Assembly: GCA_002104945.1 (NCBI GenBank)
Contig: MCFH01000025.1
Location: 434,001 to 498,000 of the forward strand
Reading direction: 5' to 3'
Source of the DNA: Piromyces finnis
Taxonomy: Eukaryota > Neocallimastigomycota > Neocallimastigomycetes > Neocallimastigales > Neocallimastigaceae
DNA length: 64,000 bases
A model generated the notes under the pieces. The model was not told the origin of the DNA. It did no database searches and worked only from the letters and a program-made list of their open reading frames with translations. How positions within the stretch are numbered: position 1 is the stretch's first letter; each line of letters opens with the position of its first letter. A program made the translations under genes and the position numbers. This document shows, one piece after another, positions 1 to 9,410 of the stretch.

Positions 1-929
1 CGTCTCAATGCCCCATCCCACTGGATGTTAGATAAACTTACTGGTACTTGGGTATATATTGATGATGGATGAACAATCCTATAAAATATAATGTTAAGCT
101 TTAAAGAGAAATAAATTATTAATATTTACAAATAAATAATAGGCTCCAAAACCAAGTGCTGGTCCACACAAGACTCGTGAATGTTTACCACTTATGGTTT
201 TCATTCGTAACAGATTAAAGTATGCTTTAACTAAGAAGGAAGTTGTCAGCATCCTCATGCAACGTCTTGTTAAGGTCGATGGTAAGGTCAGAACTGATGC
301 TACCTACCCAGCCGGTTTCATGGGTAAGAATTAATAAATCATTATAATTATTAAGAAAGTATAGAAATTACGAAATAAAATAAACTAATATAAAAACCAT
401 TAATTTTATAGATGTCATCACTATCGAAAAGACTGGTGAAAACTTCCGTCTTCTTTTCGATACCAAGGGTCGTTTCACTATCCACAGAATTACCGCTGAA
501 GAAGCTAAGTACAAGCTCTGCAAGGTCAAGAAGGTTCAACTCGGTGCTAAGGGTGTTCCATACATGGTTACCCACGATGGTCGTACCATCCGTTACCCAG
601 ATCCTTTAATCAAGGTTAACGATACTGTCAAGCTCGATCTTGAAACCGGTAAGGCTGCTGAATTCATTAAGTTCGAAGCTGGTAACCTTTGCTGTATCAC
701 TGGTGGACACAACGTCGGTCGTGTTGGTGTTATCACTCACCGTGAACGTCACCAAGGTGGTTTCGATATCATCCACGTTAAGGATTCCCTTGAACGTACT
801 TTCGCCACCCGTTCCTCCAACGTTTTCGTTATCGGTAACGGTAACCAAACCTGGATTTCTCTTCCAAAGGGTAAGGGTGTCAAGTTAACCATTACTGAAG
901 AAAGAGACCGCAGAAGACAACAAGCCTAA
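1..929 (+). CDS. RPS4: 40S ribosomal protein S4 (eS4), 5' end cut by window
   Basis: Small-subunit ribosomal protein eS4 (S4 RNA-binding, central and KOW-like regions). Three exons are visible: 1-51 (partial), 143-323 and 412-929. Joined they read through without a stop, and the residues follow the family from the HWMLDKLTG segment, through [26 protein letters not shown] and [19 protein letters not shown], to the [16 protein letters not shown]-terminus. Introns 52-142 and 324-411 are short GT-AG introns; the second splits the Asp codon of GFM-D. Codon choice (GGT, GTC, CGT, AAG) and base composition are far less AT-rich than in the other genes here, as expected for a very highly expressed gene. 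The N-terminal ~40 residues lie left of the window. Identification is very secure. Confidence 0.97.
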
Positions 930-1462
930 ATGTAAAAATTAATTTTTAAATAAAATTTTACAAAATAAATGATGGTTTTATAAAAAAATTATCGGTCAAT
1001 ACTTTTTTTGTTGAATTGAAATTAATTATTTATATAAATTAGAAATAATTCGAAAACAAACAATCTTTATATTATAATAAAGCAATTATAGAATCAATTT
1101 TTTTTGAAATCGGAGAAGTTATTTGAATATTTTTTTTGAAGGAGTAAAAATACAATAATGGTCAAAATTAGTAAAAAAAAAGAGGATGTTGAGTTCGAAT
1201 TGTGGAAATTATAAAAATTAGCATATTGAGGATTATCATAAATAATTTATATATATATAATATTTGTAGCGAGGATATAAATAGTATTTTTTAATATAAT
1301 CATAGTTTAAATCGAAGTAAAATTGTATTTTAATTAAAGGATGTTTCTTTGTATTTATTTTAAGAAATAAATGTGTAGTAAAGTATCTTGATAATAATTT
1401 TAAATTTGTAATAAAGGTTTTAAAGTATTTATTGCAGTTAAAAAAAAGTAATTAAAATAGAT
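930..1462. other. AT-rich intergenic DNA with a decayed LINE tail
   Basis: No gene seen. Around 1410-1448 there is a degraded match to the 3' tail of the LINE described at 1500-7216 (a TTTAAAGTATTTATTGCAGTT-like tail followed by an A-run), so this spot received LINE insertions before the present ones. Confidence 0.5.
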
Positions 1463-1477
1463 TTAAAAGTAGTATAA
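1463..1477. repeat. Outer target-site duplication, left copy
   Basis: TTAAAAGTAGTATAA, identical to 7268-7282. The pair brackets a tiny older insertion consisting only of about 29 nt of LINE 3' tail plus poly(A), which the full-length element later split (1478-1499 and 7229-7267). Confidence 0.85.
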
Positions 1478-1487
1478 TAATAAAGTT

Positions 1488-1499
1488 TAAAATATTTGA
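1488..1499. repeat. Target-site duplication, left copy (full-length LINE)
   Basis: TAAAATATTTGA directly before the element; identical to 7217-7228 just after its poly(A). The sequence is part of the tail motif of an older copy. Confidence 0.9.
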
Positions 1500-1790
1500 C
1501 CCTCTTGGGAACGTGCCTTCATTTATTTAATAAATGTAGTTTCTCAAGGGGGTCTACTCATGCTCATGGTACTGAGAGAGTAGAAAGAATTAAATCCAAG
1601 TATTGCGCAATGGATGCTTGGTGCCCTCTTAGGAATGTGCCTTCATTTATTTAATAAATGTAATTTCTCAAGGGGGTCTACTCATGCTCATGGTACTGAG
1701 AGAGTAGAAAGAATTAAATCCAAGCATTGCGCAATGGATGCTTGGTTAGTCTTCAAGGGAAAATTATTAGGACTAAGCTCATGGTACTGA
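1500..1790 (+). repeat. Tandem 124-bp 5' monomers of the LINE
   Basis: Two almost identical units (1500-1623 and 1624-1747) followed by a degenerate part-unit to about 1790. Each unit can fold into three hairpins. First, CCCTCTTGGGAA pairs over 12 positions, two of them G-U, with the complement ending in CTCAAGGGGG about 50 nt on, enclosing a palindrome CATTTATTTAATAAATG. Second, TCTACTC pairs with GAGTAGA around an inner CTCA/TGAG. Third, CCAAGCAT pairs with ATGCTTGG (one mismatch in unit 1). The part-unit keeps the CTCATGGTACTGAG hairpin and has TTAGTC/GACTAA. Monomeric 5' ends are known in several LINE families, where they can carry promoter activity; a structured-RNA role is inference. 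Confidence 0.88.
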
Positions 1791-2391
1791 GCGATTAAAA
1801 AACATTTTATTCATCAAATTTAAGTATTTGATGAATAAGTGAATGTTTGATTTTTCAGGTAAGTTTGTATAGTATTTAATTAGAAGAGTAATACATTTTG
1901 TTGCTGTATTTTTTCTTTTATTCATGTATTCATGTAGTACTACTCTTCTCTTGTAAGAATCCAATGTAGTCAACTTTAGCATTTGCATTGTACTTTTATA
2001 TTCATGTAGCTATTGTTGTATTGTTTCTTGTAAGAGACTGATTCACTCTACATCATGTAAAAATACTATTCACAAGCTTTCTGGTGTCGACATTCTTGAT
2101 TCAAATTTTTTACCAATTTAAATATTTAATGAAAAGTAAAGTCAAACAAGTTTAGTGTCAAAAAGCGAATCGAATTTACTAACAACAAACCAAAACTAGA
2201 ATTTTTAAAGAAAATTTACAACTAGAATTCAAAAAAAAAGAAACTTTAAACAAAGCATCGTAACAATTTTTGTACTATCCAGTACTTTTAAGAAGAGAGA
2301 GAGAGACAGATTTTTTTCCATATACGTTATATTTGTAATTTTTATTAGTATTTATTTTATATTCAATATTTTTTAATTAGAATTAATTATC

Positions 2392-5300
2392 ATGTCAGTC
2401 CTTTATATTAAAGATAAGAATTATATCAGACGTGGTACCCGGTCTTATGGTATCCCCTTAGATGATATTCGCTCCTTCTTTATCCGTGGTATTCGATCAT
2501 GGTCAGTAAATATGCTATGGGAAAAACTCGAGGTTATTCTAGAAGATAAATTTAATTCAGTTATTAGTGTTAAATATTTTCAAACTTTCAATGATCACTT
2601 TTTCTTAGTCAAGGTTCATGGTTCATCAAAAGATTGTATTAAAATCTTACACATGTTAAAGAAGAAACTTTCAGTTACCTCAATTTCCTTTTCAGCTCGT
2701 AGTAGAAGGAATCACAAATACACTTTTTCCACTCTCAAACGTAAAATTTTAGTTTCTAATAAATATCAACATTCTATTCAACAATCATTTCAACAATCAG
2801 TTCAACAATCAGTTCAACAATCTCATCAACAATCCGATCTTCAACAAGATCTTCAACAGGATCTTCAACAAGTTTCCCATCATGAAAATATTCCAGATCT
2901 ACAGCAAACACAATTTCAATCTCAACATTCAACAATTAATTCTAATAGTTCTATCAACTCTGATAACAGTTCAATAGTTGATAGTTCTTCAGTTTCACAG
3001 CCATCTAGTAATAGTTCTACTTATTCCTCTGATGCATCATCCATTAATAACGATGACTTTAATAATAATAATAATAGCAACGATTCTTCCTCATACAACA
3101 AGCCTGATAACTTTTCTTTTTGTCTTAGTTGGAACACCAATGGGTGGAATCATGAAAAGAGAGATAGTATTAGCTATTTCACAGCTATTTTCAAACCATT
3201 ATTCTTATGTTTCCAAGAAACTGGTAATGGTTCTAGATTGAATACAGATTATCCTTGTCGTGTTACTTTGCGAAACTATAGACACTTTTTCAAGAAAGCT
3301 GACGAATCAGTTCCGGGAATGAGAGGTTTATATTTAGGTTTTCACAATTCGTGTCAAGCCTCACTTGAAAACTTCTCTGGAAAGTATATTATTTCTATTT
3401 ATACTTTTAGTCTCTGGAATAGATTCAAATGCTCGATTGGAAATGTTTATATGCCTCATAGTCATCACAACATCTATGTTGATCATGCAAAGTTAGAAGT
3501 TCGCTTGTGGTTACAAACTCATTCATCCCATCCATCGATTCTTGTTGGTGATTTTAATATGTCTAAAGTAAAATTATCCAACTGGTTATCAACTAATGGA
3601 TTAGGAGATTGGGAAATTCTTCCGCTTAGAGGGTCTACTATCTCTTGGACTCGAGGTGATCAATCTTCCGACATTGACCATGCTCTTATCAATTCGAAGA
3701 TGAAAGATCTTATTCACTCAGGATCATTTATAAATAATTTTTATCCTGTATCAGACCATAAGCCACTTCTTATTAATGGTAAAATTATTCCTATGGATGA
3801 TTTTTCTAATGACTTTAATGTTCCTAAGAAAATTCTGAAATGGAATAGATTAAAATGTATTGAGGAAAAGGAATCTATTCTCAGTCATAATAAATTCCAA
3901 ATACTTTCAGCAAAATCCAGCGATCCTAATGTTTCTACAGATGAACTTTCCAAAGAGTTTACTTCAACTGCTTTTTCAATTGCAGACGAGCTCAGTATTA
4001 CTTCAGCAAATAATGTTATAAAGTCTTCATTTCATATTTCACAACAAATTTTTAATCTTCAAAAAATCAAAATGAAGTTGTATAAGAGATTTAAAAAAGA
4101 AAGAATTTATGATATAGATGAATTTATTAAAAGAATTAAAATCTACCGTAAACTCATTGATTACATCCACAAAAGATGTAATGAATTTAGGAAGCAAGAA
4201 TATCTTCATTGGATTAAAACAGGATGTGAGTATATGAAGAGTCATAATCCTAAGAAGGCCTGGAAATGGATCAAGAAAACTGCAAAAATTGGAAAAGATT
4301 CCTTCTTTATTGCTCAACCAATTAAAAATAAAAATGGAGAATTAGTTGTTGCTACGGAAGAACAACTAGATGTGTGGCATGATCATTTCGAAAAGCTTGC
4401 ATCAGATCCAAGTGGTGTAAGTCTTGATTTGGAGCATTGGTATGAAGAACCAACGAATAAACGTTTTTCACTTCCTATGCTTGATGAGTGGGATATCAAC
4501 CAAGATATTAGTATTGATGAAGTCAAGTCAGCTATCCTCACTACTCCAAATTATAAAGCATCAGGTCCGGATGGTATTCCAATTGAATTTTACAAAGCAT
4601 TAGTTCCATCAAGTAATGATTCTAATAATGCTACAGATAATAATTCTTCTGGTAATACTACTTCAGATAATGATGCTCATGGTTTAAATTTTATTCTTAA
4701 ATTATTCAACCGTATTTGGGATGGAGATTTCCCCAACTCATGGAATGAATCCAGTATTGTTTCTATTCCTAAGAAGGGAGATTTGACAGATTGTGATAAC
4801 TATCGAGGTATATCACTTATCAATAATGGTATTAAGTTGATTTCCAAAATTGTCACCACTAGAATCTCAGAATATGGTTTAAAGAATAATTTCATTAGAC
4901 CTGAACAATTTGGTTTTCGAAAAAAGGAAGAAAGTATTAGTCTTTTCATTTCAATCCAAGAAATATGCCGTAGACGTCAATTAGATAATAAAGAGACATA
5001 TTTGGCCTTTTTAGATCTCAGGAAAGCATACGATTCAGTCCCAATCGGTAATATTCTCCATAAATTAGATTGTTTAGGAATCCGAGGTAAGAGTCTACAA
5101 TTTATCAAAAATTTATATTTAACATCTAAGGCTAATGTCAAATTAGATGGACAATTCTCGAAATCTTTTGATGTGAAGAAAGGAGTCCGTCAAGGTTGCC
5201 CACTTTCGCCTATTCTTTTTAATCTCTTTATTAATGATATATTTAAAGAGTGTGAAGATCTCGGAGTCAGTTTAGGTGACACTCGATGCTGTGGTGGACT

Positions 5301-6942
5301 TTTTGCAGATGATATAGTTATTTGTGCTCCAACAAGAGGATGCTTAAAAAAGATGCTTAGAAGAGTTAATGAATGGGCCTTGTATAATGAAATGGAATTT
5401 GGTATCCAGAAATGTTCAACGATGGTGATTCGTCCTGAATCAATAGAAAATCAGAACAAGAGAGATCCAACATTTTACTTAGCAGGACAACCCATTCCAA
5501 CTACTGACTGCTACACTTATCTTGGTGTTCCATTTGATAAGAATCTGTCCCTTAAACCAGTAATTAAAGCTCTTAATAACAAGGTTTTGAAAGGGCTTTT
5601 CTCAGTCAGTAAATTCTTAAGAAATCCTAATATTCCTATTCCTTTCAAAAAACTAGTACTTAACTCTCAAGTGATTAGCAGAGTTTCATACTTTGCACCA
5701 TTACTTGGATCCAACAAAGCTAGGTCTAGGATTGCTCAGAAGCATGTTAACAAAGGAATACGATGGGTTGCCGGAGTTCATAAAGCTGTATCGTTTATAT
5801 CTTTATACTCTATTTCAAAAGATTTGAATATTCCTCCATTGTCAGCCAAATGTGCGTTAGCTCAGGTTAGATGTTTTAACAAATGGAAAAACTCAAATTG
5901 TATTATCTCACACCTTGTCAATTACATTCCTAAATTTAGAAAATACACGTGGTGCAAATCAAGTAGGACACTTGATAAAAAACTAAAGAAACATGGAGAT
6001 GTTAAAGCAGTTAAAAACTTTTATTGGAAAGATCTCAAAGGGAATTCAATCAAAGCGCAATATTATGATGATAATAAATTTATTGAAACTAAAGATTTTA
6101 TTAAATTATGTTATGAATACCCAGAGTTTGCCTATGGCTTCTACTGGCTATTGAAAGCAAGAAGCGGATACAAGTTGGATGCTAGAGTTGCCAAAGCTGC
6201 TAAATTTGTTGATCCAATTTGTCCTAACTACTGTCCATGTTGCAAGTGTGGTGTTCAAAGTATTAAACATTGGTTATTAGATTGTCCAACATTTAGAGAT
6301 ATCCGTATTAAACATTATGATTCCATAGTCCAGCTATTAAATTTTTTCAGTCAACGTAATTCCAATAGTCCTATCAATAATAATGAAATTGATAATGTCA
6401 GTAGAGATAGCAATAACAGTAATAGTAATAGTAACAATAATAATAATAACAATAGTAATAATAACAATAGTAGTAATAGTAATAATAGAAATAGTAATAA
6501 TAACAATAGTAGTAATAGAAATAATAATATTAATAATGATAGCAATAGTGAAGATAATAATTCTAATTTAGATAGTAATTTAGTTAATGATAGTAATAGT
6601 TCTAATAATCCGGTGAATATTAATGTGTATGATTATTCTAGTGTGTGCAGTAAAATATTTAAATTCCTTCTTGGGGGAAGAAGTTTTAACAATATTAATT
6701 ACAATTCAAGGGAATGGAAAGAACTTTGTAAGCGTCAGATTCAATCTGGTACTAATGAAGGAGCACCATTCTTGACGGTAACCGCGGAACTTCTAACCAA
6801 AATCATGCCTTTTGCTATTGGCCAGCAATGGTCAATGTTCAAAAGGTTTGAAGCAACATCCAAGAGCGTCAATGCTGAAGAAACAGTAAGACAGGCCAGG
6901 AGGGCCAGCGCAACCAATGGAGATCATAATTTTGTCCCATGA
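2392..6942 (+). CDS. LINE polyprotein: endonuclease, reverse transcriptase, Cys/His motif
   Basis: An intact 1516-residue frame. Residues 1-120 may be an RNA-binding, RRM-like module (inference). Residues ~126-170 are Gln-rich and ~180-240 Ser/Asn-rich. An APE-type endonuclease spans ~243-465 (WNTNGWN, CFQETG, GDFNM, SDIDHAL, SDHKPL). The reverse transcriptase spans ~715-1010 (SGPDGIPIEF, YRGISL, LDLRKAYDSVP, RQGCPLSPILF, catalytic FADD at 971-974). A Cys-rich motif follows at ~1277-1300 (CPNYCPCC, then HWLLDC). A long Asn/Ser run interrupts the C-terminus at ~1340-1405. No separate ORF1 is seen upstream, so RNA binding is probably supplied by the N-terminal region. No RNase H domain was recognised. 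The protein should act in cis by nicking the target and priming reverse transcription there. Confidence 0.95.
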   Translation: MSVLYIKDKNYIRRGTRSYGIPLDDIRSFFIRGIRSWSVNMLWEKLEVILEDKFNSVISVKYFQTFNDHFFLVKVHGSSKDCIKILHMLKKKLSVTSISFSARSRRNHKYTFSTLKRKILVSNKYQHSIQQSFQQSVQQSVQQSHQQSDLQQDLQQDLQQVSHHENIPDLQQTQFQSQHSTINSNSSINSDNSSIVDSSSVSQPSSNSSTYSSDASSINNDDFNNNNNSNDSSSYNKPDNFSFCLSWNTNGWNHEKRDSISYFTAIFKPLFLCFQETGNGSRLNTDYPCRVTLRNYRHFFKKADESVPGMRGLYLGFHNSCQASLENFSGKYIISIYTFSLWNRFKCSIGNVYMPHSHHNIYVDHAKLEVRLWLQTHSSHPSILVGDFNMSKVKLSNWLSTNGLGDWEILPLRGSTISWTRGDQSSDIDHALINSKMKDLIHSGSFINNFYPVSDHKPLLINGKIIPMDDFSNDFNVPKKILKWNRLKCIEEKESILSHNKFQILSAKSSDPNVSTDELSKEFTSTAFSIADELSITSANNVIKSSFHISQQIFNLQKIKMKLYKRFKKERIYDIDEFIKRIKIYRKLIDYIHKRCNEFRKQEYLHWIKTGCEYMKSHNPKKAWKWIKKTAKIGKDSFFIAQPIKNKNGELVVATEEQLDVWHDHFEKLASDPSGVSLDLEHWYEEPTNKRFSLPMLDEWDINQDISIDEVKSAILTTPNYKASGPDGIPIEFYKALVPSSNDSNNATDNNSSGNTTSDNDAHGLNFILKLFNRIWDGDFPNSWNESSIVSIPKKGDLTDCDNYRGISLINNGIKLISKIVTTRISEYGLKNNFIRPEQFGFRKKEESISLFISIQEICRRRQLDNKETYLAFLDLRKAYDSVPIGNILHKLDCLGIRGKSLQFIKNLYLTSKANVKLDGQFSKSFDVKKGVRQGCPLSPILFNLFINDIFKECEDLGVSLGDTRCCGGLFADDIVICAPTRGCLKKMLRRVNEWALYNEMEFGIQKCSTMVIRPESIENQNKRDPTFYLAGQPIPTTDCYTYLGVPFDKNLSLKPVIKALNNKVLKGLFSVSKFLRNPNIPIPFKKLVLNSQVISRVSYFAPLLGSNKARSRIAQKHVNKGIRWVAGVHKAVSFISLYSISKDLNIPPLSAKCALAQVRCFNKWKNSNCIISHLVNYIPKFRKYTWCKSSRTLDKKLKKHGDVKAVKNFYWKDLKGNSIKAQYYDDNKFIETKDFIKLCYEYPEFAYGFYWLLKARSGYKLDARVAKAAKFVDPICPNYCPCCKCGVQSIKHWLLDCPTFRDIRIKHYDSIVQLLNFFSQRNSNSPINNNEIDNVSRDSNNSNSNSNNNNNNNSNNNNSSNSNNRNSNNNNSSNRNNNINNDSNSEDNNSNLDSNLVNDSNSSNNPVNINVYDYSSVCSKIFKFLLGGRSFNNINYNSREWKELCKRQIQSGTNEGAPFLTVTAELLTKIMPFAIGQQWSMFKRFEATSKSVNAEETVRQARRASATNGDHNFVP

Positions 6943-7178
6943 TAAAATTTTGATCTTTGGCTCGGTGTCCCATTGGAAGTCAAATACAATTATTATACTT
7001 TAGTATGATAGTGGCTTTCTTACTTTAATTAAAATTACTAGAATACATTATACCCAGTTTTTATTCATTTGTGTTTATTTAAACATATTTTTTTTATTTT
7101 TATTTTTATTTTTAATTTTTTATTACATGTATTATAATTTTAATTAAATTAATAATAAAGTTTAAAATATTTGATGCC

Positions 7179-7181
<3 letters not shown>
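6943..7181 (+). other. LINE 3' UTR and tail motif
   Basis: Follows the ORF stop; recurs in all related copies here (7863-8108 and 8161-8408), each ending in TATTTGATGCCGTT plus poly(A). A conserved element shortly after the stop reads GGCTCGGTGTCCCATTGG. As the only part shared by all copies, it is the likely recognition site for the element's RT (inference). Confidence 0.8.
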
Positions 7182-7216
<35 letters not shown>

Positions 7217-7218
<2 letters not shown>

Positions 7219-7228
7219 AAATATTTGA
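7217..7228. repeat. Target-site duplication, right copy (full-length LINE)
   Basis: TAAAATATTTGA, matching 1488-1499. It is followed at once by TGCCGTT and 32 A (7229-7267), the rest of the interrupted older tail. Confidence 0.9.
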
Positions 7229-7232
7229 TGCC

Positions 7233-7269
<37 letters not shown>

Positions 7270-7282
7270 AAAAGTAGTATAA
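7229..7282 (+). mobile_element. Remainder of ~29-nt truncated LINE tail copy plus outer duplication
   Basis: TGCCGTT plus A32 (7229-7267) is the right part of a severely 5'-truncated copy whose left part is 1478-1499. The 15-bp duplication at 7268-7282 closes it. Confidence 0.82.
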
Positions 7283-7364
7283 CTAAAGTTTAGTGTTGTT
7301 ATTTATCTTTATCGGGAAATAATATTTTAATATTTTAGGCATTAAGTCAAGGAAAATGATTAAT

Positions 7365-8105
7365 TTAATAGTATTAGGATTGCTCAGAAGCATGTTACCA
7401 AAGTTATATGATGGGTTGCTGGAGTTCATAAAGCTGTATTTCTTTCAAAAAGCTAGTACTTTTTTTTTTTTAAGATAGATAATAATTCTAATTTAGATAG
7501 TAATTTAGTTAATGATAGTAATAGTTCTAATAATCCGGTGAATATTAATGTATATGATTATTCTAGTGTGCAGTAAAATGTTTAAATTCCTTCTTGGGGA
7601 AGAAGTTTTAGCAATATTAATTACAATTCAAGGGAATGGAAAGAACTTTGCAAGTGTCAGATTCAATCTGGCACTAACAAAGGAATACCATTCTTGACGG
7701 TAACAGCGGAACTTCTAACCAAAATCATGCCTTTTGCTATTAGCCAGCAATGGTCAATGTTCAAAAGGTTTGAATCAAGCAACATCCAAGAGCGTCAATG
7801 CTGAAGAAACAGTAAGACAGGCCAGGAGGACCAGCGCAACCAATGGAGATCATAATTTTGTTCCATGACAAAATTTTGATCTTTGGCTCGGTGTCCCATT
7901 GGAAGTCAAATACAATTATTATACTTTAGTATGATAGTGGCTTTCTTACTTTAATTAAAATTACTAGAATACATTATACCCAATTTTTATTCATTTGTGT
8001 TTATTTAAACATATTTTTTTTATTATTATTTTTATTTTTTAATTTTTTATTACATGTATTATAATTTTAATTAAATTAATAATAAAGTTTATAATATTTG
8101 ATGCC

Positions 8106-8139
<34 letters not shown>

Positions 8140-8431
8140 AGCGCAACCAATGGAGATCATAATTTTGTTCCATGATAAAATTTTGATCTTTGGCTCGGTG
8201 TCCCATTGGAAGTCAAATACAATTATTATAATAGTGACTTTCTTACTTTAATTAAAATTACTAGAGTACATTATACCCAATTTTTATTCATTTGTGTTTA
8301 TTTAAACATATTTATTTTTATTTTTATTTTTATTTTTAATTTTTTTATTAACATGTACTATAATTTTAATAAAATTAATAATAAAATTTAAAATATTTGA
8401 TGCCGTTAAAAAAAAAAAAATTAATAGTATT
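7365..8431 (+). mobile_element. 5'-truncated, scrambled LINE copy, with flanking duplications
   Basis: An 11-bp duplication TTAATAGTATT (7365-7375 and 8421-8431) brackets this block. The copy starts at 7376 with sequence matching about 5727-5800 of the full-length element, then a short piece matching about 5641-5660, a T-run, and from ~7475 a segment matching about 6548-7181. It ends in TTTGATGCCGTT and 29 A (8109-8137). A second truncated copy lies inside this poly(A), because the outer duplication only appears after that second copy. Confidence 0.85.
8138..8420 (+). mobile_element. 5'-truncated LINE copy nested in another copy's poly(A)
   Basis: Starts directly after A29 with sequence equal to about 6905 of the full-length element (CCAGCGCAACCAATGG) and runs through the 3' UTR to the tail motif and a 12-A tail. 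A 13-nt stretch of the 3' UTR is missing near 8225 compared with the other copies. Only about the last 12 codons of the ORF are present. Confidence 0.88.
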
Positions 8432-8559
8432 TTTCAATGTCTTTTTTGACATTATTATTTTCCTTATTCTTATGGACTTTGTTATTTAATGGTGTGTCAA
8501 TAACTTTTACAATAAATGTTTAAATAACAATGATTTTGTTTATGAGCGAAAACCTGTAT

Positions 8560-9410
8560 GCTCTTACATGAGATTTGAGGATTCCTACACTTTTCAGGTA
8601 TTTATGCTGCGCAGCAAGTGAAATGCTTTGTTAAATGGGGAATATCAAATTGTATTATAAAAAATCTTGTCCGACTTAATCCTTCCCATGTTACATTATT
8701 TTTGAGCCAAAGAATCTTGTTCACTACCTAAGAAATTTATGAAAATAAATATTAAAAGTACTATTATAGGAATAATAGTAGCCTAAATAATGGAAGTAAA
8801 ACCTTCAGATATATTAACAAACAACAAATTCCTTAATTCAAATTGCCTACTGCATATCGATCTCAACAAATCTCGCTTAAATTTAGGAATTACTTGGATA
8901 AATTTGTAGTCAATGCAGTTATGAAAATACTACCAGAATTGCAATTGATAGTAATAGAATTACTTCTGACTGTCCATGTTGCAGATATAATGAACTATCT
9001 TTTTTTTTTTTTTTACTATTGGATCTCTCTGGATGCAAAACTTTTTCATTTAGCTTTCTTGAAGATATTTTTACCCTTTTTTTTTTGTAATAAATATAAA
9101 AAATCAAATCATTGCTTACTTTGTGGCTTTTCTTACTAAAACAATCCCTAATCATTAGTAAGCTCGATGAAGCTACTTTTTAATAAGTTTAGTAAGACAT
9201 CTAACGTAATCAAGAGTACCGACGTCATACCGACATACCAAAGGAACATTACAAATATTCTGTACTCAGAGTTCAATGTTAGTATTTTTTCGAATGAAAA
9301 CATTATGAACTCATGGGAGAGTTTAGTGACATCACACTGTCCTAGCCTACCTAATGTTACTTTTCTTTTTTATTTCATTTAATTTATTCGATAGGGACCG
9401 ATCCCATACA
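8560..9410 (+). mobile_element. Decayed, diverged LINE fragment
   Basis: Scattered matches to the ORF: AATGCTTTGTTAAATGGGG with CAAATTGTATTAT near 8618-8660 corresponds to about 5870-5910 of the element, and CTGTCCATGTTGCAGATAT near 8967 to its Cys-rich motif. The short open frames here are remnants, not genes. Boundaries are approximate. Confidence 0.6.

Larger units (their letters stand above)
1500..7216 (+). mobile_element. Full-length APE-type non-LTR retrotransposon (LINE)
   Basis: An apparently complete element: structured tandem 5' repeats (1500-1747), a 5' leader to 2391, one intact ORF (2392-6942), a 3' UTR ending in the tail motif TATTTGATGCCGTT, and 35 uninterrupted A residues (7182-7216). 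A perfect 12-bp target-site duplication, TAAAATATTTGA, flanks it at 1488-1499 and 7217-7228. The intact frame, long pure poly(A) and perfect duplication indicate a recent insertion. The duplicated target is itself the tail of an older, very short copy of the same family. The clade is not assigned; a single ORF with an APE-like endonuclease, an RT and a C-terminal Cys/His motif would fit Tad-like, L1-like or related clades. Confidence 0.93.

Noticed and set aside
1500-1790. Hammerhead ribozyme in the LINE monomers
   Set aside because: A CTGA...GAAA-like pair of strings occurs, but the required GA after CUGAN is missing, so the core is not satisfied.
8843-9382. Short frames between LINE copies
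   Set aside because: They overlap degraded LINE sequence and have no start context or conserved product.
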